From: Nectonema munidae
Taxonomy: Eukaryota; Nematomorpha; Nectonematoida; Nectonematidae
Assembly (NCBI GenBank): GCA_030549495.1
Contig: JAUIRK010000916.1
Span: forward strand, 905,001 to 969,000
DNA length: 64,000 nucleotides
Reading direction: 5' to 3'
Shown here: positions 26,560 to 36,249 of the stretch, in pieces
How positions within the stretch are numbered: the stretch's first letter is position 1
Layout of the letters: each line of letters opens with the position of its first letter
Position numbers and translations under genes: made by a program
The notes under the pieces: model-generated
Told to the model about the DNA's origin: nothing
The model's input: only the letters and a program-made list of their open reading frames with translations
Database searches by the model: none

Positions 26560-27420
26560 GAGAAAGCAGAATTCAATTGTTTTGAATCTATAAATGAAAT
26601 TGGCATTGTTGATTTGATATGAAAATGTGTATATTTCATGTAAAATTTTAATGAATGTTCTCGAAGACATTTTAGAAATAAACCCAACTTTGTACACTTA
26701 GAAATATTTTCAATTCTAACTGCAAAAACAACCATAAATGAAATAGGCATTGTTAATTTTTTATAAAAGAGTGTATATTTCATGTAATATTTTAACTTAA
26801 GTTCTCGGAGACCAGATTTTAAAAATAAACCGCAAATTTGTTTTACATTGATTTAGCATTTTCAATTTTTAGATGCAAAAATTATAAGAAATTGCTATTG
26901 TTGATTTGTTATAATAATGTGTATATTCCATGTAAAATTTGAAGGAATGTTTTCAGAAACAGATTTTAGAAGTAAACCGCAGGTTTGTTACACACTTATA
27001 TGTATTTTCAATTTCTAAATTCCAAAAATGAAATCAGTATGCCCGATTTGATATAAAAAAATATATCATGTAAAATTTGAAGGTATATTTTATTTGATAT
27101 ATTACTCATCAATCAAAATTTTGATTGACATTTCCCAAAAAGTAACCATGATTTTAAAAAAATTTAAACAATACAGTTTTATGTGTTCAAAACTGTATAT
27201 ATTTATAAATTTTCAAACGAGTATATAATATAGAACTAAGGTTATACGCTTAACTAGAGATACTGTCAGAATTTTTTTGAAAAAGTTTAACTTTTAATTT
27301 TGATTGACAGATTTAGACATGAAAAGGTGATTCAACTGCCATGAAAATGAATTTTAGGAAATGTCACGAAGTATGGTAGCAAAAGATGTAGTCAATCTGG
27401 TACAAGAGAAATTTTAGTTG
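26560..27420 (+). mobile_element. copy D of the TTAA satellite-bearing family, partial
   Basis: Three to four diverged array-2 units (AAATAAACCGCAAATTTG near 26825, AGTAAACCGCAGGTTTG near 26975) lead into the family tail (TTTTGATTGACAGATTTAGA near 27300). The true right terminus is absent; the sequence passes into a poly-G tract (27421-27432). It is nested in the hAT-like element 24177-27532. Confidence 0.65.
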
Positions 27421-27540
27421 AGGGGGGGGGGGCTAAAATCAGGGTGATTCAGATTTTTAAATATAAGCCTATATTTTGTGCCCCTCTTGTGCCCCCCCCC
27501 CCCCCATGTACTTCGCTCTGGCTATGCTACTGCTACCAAC

Positions 27541-27640
27541 TCTTACCCATGGTGTGATCTTATTAATTCCCATTTCTGATCTAAATTTTCAATGGTTGCC
27601 AACGTTGTAAGATGATTTTTATTTTAATTTTATATTTATT
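27541..27640 (+). mobile_element. LINE fragment, segment 3
   Basis: After the hAT target duplication the LINE thumb region continues (LTHGVILLIPISDLNF) for about 100 bp before recognisable similarity fades. The end point is approximate. Confidence 0.5.
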
Positions 27641-27806
27641 TTTTTATACATAACATAGACATCTTACCCATACACATAGACCATTCTAATAACTACACCT
27701 GTCATATTTGAAAAATATCTAGTTTTCCTTCATCTCTCTTTACCTCGCTTTCCTCTTTTTTTCTAACTTCGAAACTATGGAAAACAACCCCATATAATCT
27801 ATACAC

Positions 27807-29170
27807 ATGAACACCTATCCCCCCACAACTAAACGACCATGTTCTGAAATTAAATCCCAAACCCCAACAACCTCTCAAATTATCTCTAACCTGTTTGATG
27901 ACTTCATTTCTCACGCCTCACTATCCGCTGAAGACAGCATTAAATTATACAAACTTAAATCTGACACCGTTTTAAACATTGCCTCAAACCTAGAAATTAA
28001 ACTTATGAGTCTCCCCAATACACACAATTCCAATAATACCAGTTATGCTTCAACTGCTGCTACCCAATCAACGATCATTACTAACCCATCTACTTCTCGT
28101 AAACCCAACTTCCTCCCTAAACCACTAAAAAGTTAGACCCAAAACTCTTAATCCAAATAATCCCTAAGCAATCAACTAAATCCCCCACCGAAATTATAGA
28201 TTTTAAAAAATCCATAATCAAGAAAATGGAACACAAATTAAACCCTTTCACCATAAAAAACACCAGAAGCTCTAACGAAGAAAGTCTCTATTTTCAATTA
28301 TCCTCAACCGCAGAAAAAGAAACTGTTTTTTCTAAATTGAATAAAAACGGTGTCACCACCAACAGTATTCCACCTTCATACCCCACTTCCCTACTTCCCA
28401 GTATCCCTAAAGAAATACCCCTAGACTCTCTATCCAAACTACTTTACGAAAGTAACCCCCATATAAAATCCTTAGGTACACTTGAATCTTAAAAAAAAAC
28501 GAGGAAAATAGGGTATATATTCTTTTCGCCCTAGTAACTCGATAATAGCCAAATTCCTAATGTAAAACCCTAAACTTATAGTAGAAAACCTCATTCTAAC
28601 CTCCAAAATACTAAACCAAATTACATCAATGAAACCTGCCTCAAATTTAACCACGCAACCTTACACTGCAAATCAAACTCTCCCCACTGCGCTCACTGTG
28701 GTCAAAGAGATCATTCTATTGCCTATTGTATCTTTAAAGAAAACCCTGTACGTCTAAAATGCTCTAATTGCAAACAACAACATTCAGTCCTCTCCCACAC
28801 ATGCTCCTTTCGACTACAACAGCTTACTAACTTAAATAAAAACCACCAAAACCTACTCAAAACCTTTGTATGTTAAACATCTCCACATAAATCTAAACCA
28901 TTCCAAAACAGCTTGGTCGAACCTCCTCAACATCCTACATTCTAACTCTTTTGATATTATATCCATAAACGAACCCTACACAAAAACTCTTCTTCCTCTT
29001 CAATTCCCCCAAATTCCACTGTACTACAAGCCCCTAAAGTAACTCTTTATTCAGCTTGTATCATCATAAAATCATCTATACATTTTTCTTTCATTCATCA
29101 ACGCTCGACCCAAGAATACATATTTGTACTAATATTTAGCGAAAACTCACCCCTTATTTTCAGCAAAATA
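27807..29170 (+). mobile_element. Jockey-like LINE fragment: gag-like ORF1 and start of endonuclease ORF2
   Basis: ORF1 begins at ATG 27807 (MNTYPPTTKRPCSEIKSQTP) and is broken by stops and frameshifts (pieces 27807-28136, 28226-28492, about 28640-28876). Its C-terminus holds two zinc knuckles: CAHCGQRDHSIAYC (CX2CX4HX4C) and CSNCKQQHSVLSHTC. ORF1 stops at 28876. ORF2 overlaps in another frame and reads KHLHINLNHSKTAWSNLLNI and FDIISINEPYTK, the N-terminus of an apurinic-type endonuclease. A further endonuclease piece (ACIIIKSSIHFSF) runs to about 29170, where the copy ends. The knuckles and overlap fit the Jockey/R1/I group. Confidence 0.78.
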
Positions 29171-29391
29171 TTTAATATAACTGAAAATTCGATAGAAGAT
29201 ACTCTTTGAAAATTCCATTTAAAAGAGCATAGCTAAAAATATTCCTTGTTTCCTCCAATTTCTTACGTTTATGGCCGGCTTATTTCCTCGGGAGGCGAAT
29301 TAGGCCATTTTTTTAAGATAAAAACCTCTACAAAAACAGATTCTAATATCAGTTAATTTTTTAGAGCAAAATAAAAAAGTATTGACATATG

Positions 29392-29850
29392 CCAGGGTCG
29401 GGCAAATTATGATAATAATCATAATCAGAATCGGAAAAATTTGATGAATCGTAATCAGAATCATAATCATTTTTTTAAAAAACTTAAATCAATATCAAGC
29501 TTAATATTTCGCAAAATCAATTTCAATTAGTAATTGTATTTACTTTTGAAAATTTTAATCAGTTTTGCAACACTTTATCGTAGCTTATCCTACTTCTGTA
29601 ATTCTTCATCAGATAAAAAGCTAATCCTAATTAAGTATCTTAAGAATTGTGGATAATAAGGCCTTCTCCAAAATTGAAAATCGATATAAATCCACAACAC
29701 ATGAGATATCAACGTTAAAAGATTTAGAAGAAATATTAACATTTTTTGAGAAAGACACTAAACTGACCGAAGGAGATTCTTCTACATCAGATATTACAAT
29801 GTTCGTTGTTCGCGGTTTAGATGCATCAATGAAGAAACTAACATAAAAAT
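29392..29850 (+). mobile_element. hAT fragment: left terminus and transposase scrap
   Basis: CAGGGTCGGGCAAATTATGA near 29392 looks like a hAT terminus and is followed by ATAATCAGAATC-type direct repeats. The frame 29649-29846 reads STLKDLEEILTFFEKDTKLT and DITMFVVRGLDASMKKL, which resembles the stretch before the C-terminal dimerisation domain of ZBED1/4-like hAT transposases ('ELLKPFEEATKLLSG..P..SLVIP'). No right terminus was found. Confidence 0.5.
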
Positions 29851-30289
29851 TCACGTCCAAATAAGTGAAAAGGCTAGTTAGACCTGTTGTTTACCGACTT
29901 GCTCTTTAAATCACCCAGACTTTCCATCTTGCAGATACACTAGATCTTTGTTTGTGTACCTCAGTAGAACGATCAGAAATTCGTTAAAATATATGAACTG
30001 ATCTGCACAGTACTTTCCTTATCTAGGCATCACAATTAGATTACAATCTGCCTACAGAGAAGAAATTAGGTTTAGAGAAGGAATTTTTTCATTCATACAG
30101 CCAGAAATCGAGGAAACATGCCCTATATTATTTGACAGCTATGATAAAAATTAAGTTTATATTTTGTATCAGCAAGGATAATGATCCAGTAAACTACTGG
30201 ATACTAAAGCATTCAATCTTTTCACAGTTAGCTAAACTCACATGTAAATATCTACAAATAACTACCTCAACCCACGAGAAAACGTGTCT

Positions 30290-31975
30290 TTAATTATGAC
30301 ACCTAGATAACAATAGAACATCATCTGCTTATAGAATGCACTTATTGTTTTTAGAATAAATATTTACGATATCATTTATGAAAATGAAAAAAAGAAAAGG
30401 ACCGAGAATTAATACCTGAGGAGTACCTATGCAAACATAACAAACAGAAGAGGAGAATTTATAACATAAAAGCGACGTGAAGATAAAAAAATATTTAATC
30501 CAGTTAAGAATAGTACCTCTATAAACATATCAGTATAATTTATGACATAAAATAATAGGTTGGCAGAATCAAACGCTTCTTTGAAGTCTAAGAAGACACC
30601 TAGAGTCATGTGATTTCTATTGAAAGAGATGGAAATAGGCGCGAGAGAAAATAGTGCATCTTGTGTGGATCGTTTTGCACAAAAGCCAAATTGATTATAA
30701 GAAATCAATTTATGATCGATACAAAAAGTATAAATTTGACTAAGGTAGTTTTTTCAAAGATTTTCGAAAAACATTCTTAAGTAACTTAAGTGGTTTAAGA
30801 TCAACGAAATGGGACGATATGAATCAACATCATTAGAATCTTTACAAGGCTTACAAATGAGAATTGTTTTGGTAAGTTTAAGAGAACAGGGAAATTTGCC
30901 TTCAATAAGAGATGAATTGAAATTATGTATTAGAGGTGAAAAATACATTTTCATAGAACGAACATATTTATGTTCAGATATTTTTTGTTTCTGTTTTAGA
31001 AGGGCAAATAGATTCAAATGATTTAAAGGAATAGTTTTATCTATTTTATTTAAGCTTCCCGACAAGTTAAAGTTTTCTTTACTTTTTAAAAAGTAATTGC
31101 TATGTTCTTCAGCAGTAAAAGTTTTGTTTTTCACATGAATAATATGGTATATCATTCTTCTAATGACAGTTCTCCAAATGTTTTATTTGAAGAATTAAAA
31201 AGAATAGATTGGAATTGTTTGACTTTTTAAATTTGTAAAATTAAAAAAATTTTTTATAGGCTTTCCAGTTGTCATTAGAATGTGAAGTACTGTATTTAGA
31301 ATAAAGTGAAATTTTCTTTTTTCGAAGAGCATTGAGCCATATTTAGGTGTTAGAAAGGAGAAACATTGATCATATATTTCATAAAAAGATGAGTAAAAAT
31401 TATCATAAGAAGAGTTAATTTCTAGAGTTTAAAACTGATGACCAATTAAAACAAGAAAGTTTTTGAATGTAGCCTGGAAAATTTTTCTGTGGGGAATTAC
31501 GATTATTAGAAGTGTGAAGAATACATTCACTAGAGAAAATGTAGCAAAACGAGGCAAAGTTAGAAAGATGATGCAACAAACATAAATAAAAGGTAATTGA
31601 TATCATAGGGTTCTTAAAATTTACAAATATGTTGATTCAGACTTGTTAGACTGAAACGTGTTGCTTTAATTATTAGGGAAAAAAATTGAAAGACATCAAA
31701 TCATTAAAAAATGACTCAAGTTTGAATAAATCTATATTAAAATCGCATAACAAAAATGTATTGTCAGAAGAAAATTAAAGAAAACCAGATTTAATAAAAC
31801 TTAGAAAATCCTGAATGTTAGAAGAGGGGGAACGATATATATAAAAGAGGTTCATAGTTTTGTTCAAATAAAAAATCACAAAAATTGAAAGAACATTCCA
31901 ATATTTAATATTTTTACAAAATAAAATTGTTAGCAAAAAAAACGCCTATCCCACCACCAGGGATCATTTGAAATT
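30290..31975 (-). mobile_element. LINE fragment, endonuclease and reverse transcriptase
   Basis: Reading leftward on the minus strand, a GGGIGVFFANNFIL endonuclease piece lies near 31970-31910. The frame 31155-30754 holds the RT N-terminus (FNSSLIEGKFPCSLKLTKTI, then DSYRPISLI). The frame 30708-30427 holds NQFGFCAKRSTQDALFSLAP and LGVFLDFKEAFDSAN. An ADDVLLL motif (RT catalytic box) lies near 30315. The fragment is broken by several stops and frameshifts and is truncated at both ends. Its RT is similar in style to the LINE at 19650-27640, but no direct match was tested. Confidence 0.78.
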
Positions 31976-31977
31976 TT

Positions 31978-32048
31978 TGAAACATTGGTTATAGTATTGA
32001 TATCTTTTTTTATTTTGGGATCACTTTTCATCGAGTAATGACACAATA
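31978..32048 (+). pseudogene. duplicated scrap of the cyclophilin gene (end of an intron plus start of an exon)
   Basis: About 70 bp copies 36380-36456. The run GAAACATTGGTTATAGTAT, the ATATCTTTTTTTATTTT tract before the splice site, and GGATCAC..TTTTCATCGAGTAAT of the exon encoding SRFHRV are all present. The copy lacks 8 bp at the splice junction and has few other differences. It ends abruptly on both sides, next to the LINE of 30290-31975. Confidence 0.75.
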
Positions 32049-33259
32049 GGTGAGATTGAAAATTTAGGCTGATCTTCACATACTAAATCAAATTTAACTT
32101 TGTAAGCTTTTTTAGGCATTCATCTCAAACAAAAATATGACTAAAAATCTCAATTTACCTGCTTAATAAGAAAAATACATGTAAAAAATTTAGATTTCAT
32201 TATTAAATTAAAAATTTTTAATAAATTTTTTTTAGTATTTACAAATTTTTTTTTGGAGTTTTATTAGTTCTAACATATTCAGATTTTCATTTAAACCACG
32301 TTTTAGATGTTCCTTTTGTTTGTTTCTTTCTTGCCTTTTGTGCTAACATCCAAAGGACCACTAGTTACTCGCAAGGTATTGATAAATACTTAATAAAATA
32401 AATTTTAAATCATTTATCACACTTTTTAAATATTTTCTCTCAGATTGATGAAAACATTCAATCTTTTCATAATATATACCGTACAACATGTGTATAACCG
32501 CCACTATTGGGACCTGAGAAAAAGTACATCATGCTCTTGTCACTATTACGCACACATAAAATTATTAAATACGTTTGAACAATAAACTTTATTAAAATGT
32601 ATACACACTGTAAAATATATATATAACACTTCCAAACAAAAAAAATAATTTAAAATTTTAATAAGATTTATTTGATAGCTGGAGTGAGCAAGACGTAAAA
32701 ACTATATTTTACACATTTCTACATAATTTACTTAAGGAAATCTTTTATCTTCATTTATTTCTTTTCCTTCATAAGTTCCATGTAAGTAGTTTTTATCTGC
32801 AGGCTTACCAGGTTCATTAATAGTTTGCGTTTATTGAGTTTTTTAAGCAATGCACTTGCTAGATTCAGCCTAGATTGACTGATTTTATCTACGCATATGA
32901 ATATTCATAATTTGATAATGCGATAATGTTTAACGCTTTATAAATGATTTGAGAAGGGTGTCACTTAAATTAACCTAGACTAATCTATAATCATTAGAAA
33001 ATTTATAAAAATACCCCCGTTATTAATGAAATCAGTTTTGTGATAATTTTAAAACATTTTTTGAAAATAATTTTCAATGAATTGGGATTAAAACACGCTG
33101 TCTTTTGATTGCTGTTTGTACATGTTACTGTGAATTGGCTAGATCATTTAACCCTATTAGTGCTGGGCAAAATTTGTCCGCTCAAGTGCTGGGGGCGTAA
33201 AGTGCCCCCCCCCCTATTTTTATCAGATATTAATAAGTTTTTATAAATATTTTTAATGT

Positions 33260-34440
33260 TACATATATATTTCAACTATGCTGAATTCAGTGGTGATGTC
33301 CATTTTTTATCAAAATCAATCAAACCTGTCAAAAAATTGATTTATATTTGACAGCTCATCTCAAAAAGGAACATTTTATTTAAATAATTATATAAAGTTT
33401 TTTACGCATGTATACCCATTTTCAAATATGCTGAATTCAGTGGTGATATTCATTTTTTATGAAAATCAATCAAACCTGTCAAAAAATTGATCTAAATGTG
33501 ACAGCTCATCTCAAAAAGGAACTTTTTATTTAAATAATTATATAAAGTTTTTTACGCATGTATACCCATTTTCAAATATGCTGAATTCAGTGGAGATATT
33601 CATTTTTTATGAAAATCAATCAAACCTGTCAAAAAATTGATTTAAATGTGACAGCTCATCTCAAAAAGGAACTTTTAATCTAAATAAGTATATAAAGTTT
33701 TTTATACGTGTATACCACCCATTTTCAAATATGCTGAATTCAGTGGCGATATTCATTTTTTATGAAACTCAATCAAATCTGTCAAAAAATTGATCTAAAT
33801 GTGACAGCTCATCTCAAAAAGGAACTTTTTATCTAAATAAGTATATAAAGTTTTTTACACATGTATACGCATTTTCAAATATGCTGAATTCAGTTGTGAT
33901 ATTCATTTTTTATGAAAATCAATCAAACCTGTCAAAAAATTGATCTAAATGTGACAGCTCATCTCAAAAAGGAACTTTTTATCTAAATAAGTATATAAAG
34001 TTTTTTACACATGTATACCCATTTTCAAATATGCTGAATTCATTGGTGATATTCATTTTTTATGAAAATCAATCAAACCTGTCAAAAATTGATTTAAATG
34101 TGACAGCTCATCTCAAAAAGGAACTTTTTATCTAAATAAGTATATAAAGTTTTTTACACATGTATACCCATTTTCAAATATGCTGAATTCAGTGGTGATA
34201 TTAATTTTTTATGAAAATCATTCAAACCTGTCAAAGTGATTTACATATGACAGCTCATCTCAAAAAAGAAACTTTTTATCTAAATAATTATATAGTGTTT
34301 TTTACACATATACACCCATTTTCAAGCATGCTGAATTCAGCGGTGATATTAATTTTTTTTTATAAAAATCAATTAAAGTTATCAAAGCATTGATTTATAT
34401 ATGACAGCTCATCTTAAAAAGAAACTTTTTATCTAAGTAA
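33260..34440 (+). repeat. array 1: eight tandem units of about 150 bp
   Basis: The anchor CTGAATTCAG recurs at 33281, 33431, 33581, 33734, 33884, 34034, 34183 and 34331, giving periods of 150, 150, 153, 150, 150, 149 and 148 bp. Units share AATCAATCAAACCTGTCAAA and GTGACAGCTCATCTCAAAAA and differ at only a few positions. Units in copy C (20820-21260) are the same repeat. Confidence 0.92.
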
Positions 34441-34699
34441 TAATATAAAGTCTCTCATACAAATTTTCAAAAGATTTTATAATACGTTTTATTTTTTTTA
34501 ATAAATATTTCATACTCAAGATGATTGTAGAAAGTATTATAAGCCAAAATATACAAAAAAAAAAGTATATTTTTACTATATACCTAATATGCAATTTTTT
34601 GAAAATTTTTTACAGAACTGATTTTCAGGCATGCATTACTAATTCAATTGCGGCTTCGAGATATTTTTTAACCGTATTATCCAAAATCCAGTAGAGAAA

Positions 34700-35640
34700 T
34701 ATAATAAGCATAGTCGATTTGGTACAAAACAGATATTGTATTTTTTTGGAAATATTTTTGAAGACAGTATCTAGAAGTAAACCGCGCAAATCTGATTCAA
34801 GCTTCCAGATATTTTAAAACCATAAATGCCAAACCTGAGTCCAAAAATGAAACCAGCATCTTCCATTTGGCATAAAAACAGATATTTTATTTAAATTTCA
34901 AAAATATTTCTGTAGACAAAGACGTAAATCGAAAATTTGATTGACACTTTCAGACATTTAAAACCTCTAAACTGTAAAAAATTGATTTCAGAAATAAAAA
35001 TATCTCATAATGGAACTTGGTATAAAAACATATATTTCATGTAAAGATTAGACGCAGGTATACATTTTGGGATATAGTTGAATTCAGTGGTGATACTGCA
35101 AATTTGATTGACACATCAGTAAAACCTGTAAAATGTGATTTAAACTGTGATATTCTCAGAAATGAATCATTTTGATCTATTGTATAAGATATAAAGTTTT
35201 TTAGAGTGTAAACCCAAATTTAATTGATACGTATCAGTGGCTATTTTCAAATTCATACTGCAAAAATTGGTCCATAAATGAAACTAGCATGGTTGATTTA
35301 GTATAAAAACATATATTTCATTGTAAAATTTGAATGAATGTTTTTGGAGACAATTTTTAGAAGTAAACCGCATATTTGATTAACACTTATAGCTATTTTC
35401 ACATCCTAAATGTAAAAAATGAGTTTAGAAATGAAAACAGCATGATTGATTTGGTATAAAAACATATATTTCAAGAGAATATTTTTGGAGACAATTTTCA
35501 GAAGTAAACCGCAAATTTGATTAATACTTATAGGTATTTTCAAATCCTAAATGTAAAAAATGAGTTCAAAAATGAAAACAGCATGGTCGATTTGGTATAA
35601 AAACATATATTTTATGTAAAATTTGAAGGTATATTTTATT
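34700..35640 (+). repeat. array 2: diverged tandem units of about 145-150 bp
   Basis: The anchor AGTAAACCGCAAATTTGATT recurs in degenerate form near 34778, 34922, 35210, 35363 and 35509. Each unit also carries GGTATAAAAACATATATTTC-like and TAGGTATTTTCA-like words. Units are more diverged than in array 1. The same repeat forms 22330-23470 in copy C. Confidence 0.8.
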
Positions 35641-36249
35641 AGGTATATTTTTGATTAATCAAAATTTTGATTGACATTTTCTAAAAAGTAGCCATGATTA
35701 TTAAAAAAATTAAATATATAAAGTGTTATGCGTTCCAAACTGTATATAATTATAAATTTTCAGGGTATTATATAATATAGATCCTAAGTTATAAGGTTAA
35801 GTACAGATAATGTAAAAATTTTGCTGAAAATTTTTTTATTTTGATTGACAGTTTTGGACATGAAGGGGTCATTCAACTACCATGAAAATGGTTTCAAAAG
35901 ATGCAGCTAGCGATTTTAGGAAAAGTCACAAAATTTGAAGGGATATGATTCAGCCAATTTTCTACAATTAATTTTTTAGTGAAGGGGGCGTTTTACGCCC
36001 CCCAGCACTAATAGGTTTAAATCGAGCCTGAAAATACCGATCTAATGGCGGTTATACACAGGGCTTCCTGCCATTTTGGGCCAACAAACGGGTGGTGGTC
36101 GTGACATGGCAAAGCTGGCCTTTAGACAAAGTTTTCCTGTATTTTATCTACACATTAAATGTTAATATATTTTTCTATAAGATGAATACACTTTTACTTG
36201 ACTTACCAATGCCTACTATTTTATATAATCAAATTTTGATCTGTTTTAG

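Larger units (their letters stand above)
24177..27532. mobile_element. 3.36-kb hAT-like composite element with perfect 8-bp target duplication
   Basis: The octamer ctaccaac occurs at 24169-24176 and again at 27533-27540, directly outside ends CAGAGGCGTAGC and the complement of CAGTAGCATAGC. The subterminal regions share GTGCCCC and CATGTAC words in inverted order. Removing the insert restores a LINE reading ILPTLTHGV across the joint. There is no hAT transposase inside. The element instead contains a LINE ORF1 fragment (about 24600-25200) and a partial copy of the TTAA family (about 26560-27420), and so is a non-autonomous hAT that carries other repeats. Confidence 0.82.
33152..36016 (+). mobile_element. 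copy E: complete TTAA (piggyBac-like) element with two internal tandem arrays
   Basis: TTAA at 33148-33151 and 36017-36020 flanks a 2865-bp element whose ends are CCCTATTAGTGCTGGG and the complement of (A)CCTATTAGTGCTGGG. These are the hallmarks of piggyBac-superfamily non-autonomous elements. Next to the ends are GC-rich palindromes (GGGGGCGTAAAGTGCCCCC on the left; GGGGGCGTTTTACGCCCC on the right). The interior is array 1 (33260-34440), a short spacer, array 2 (about 34700-35640) and a 370-bp tail. It lacks the 780-bp middle present in copies C and F. There is no transposase; mobilisation in trans by a piggyBac enzyme is inferred. Confidence 0.88.
32489..36060. mobile_element. TIR element of unknown superfamily, host to a nested TTAA element
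   Basis: TGTGTATAACCGCCA at 32489-32503 is repeated exactly in inverted orientation at 36046-36060. Removing the nested TTAA element (33152-36016) leaves about 700 bp, a normal MITE size, with both ends and an empty TTAA site. No clear target duplication is visible and there is no coding capacity. Confidence 0.55.

Noticed and set aside
33260-34440. Regular repeats considered as a CRISPR array
   Set aside because: Units are about 150 bp and tandem without unique spacers, inside a TTAA transposon in a eukaryotic genome.
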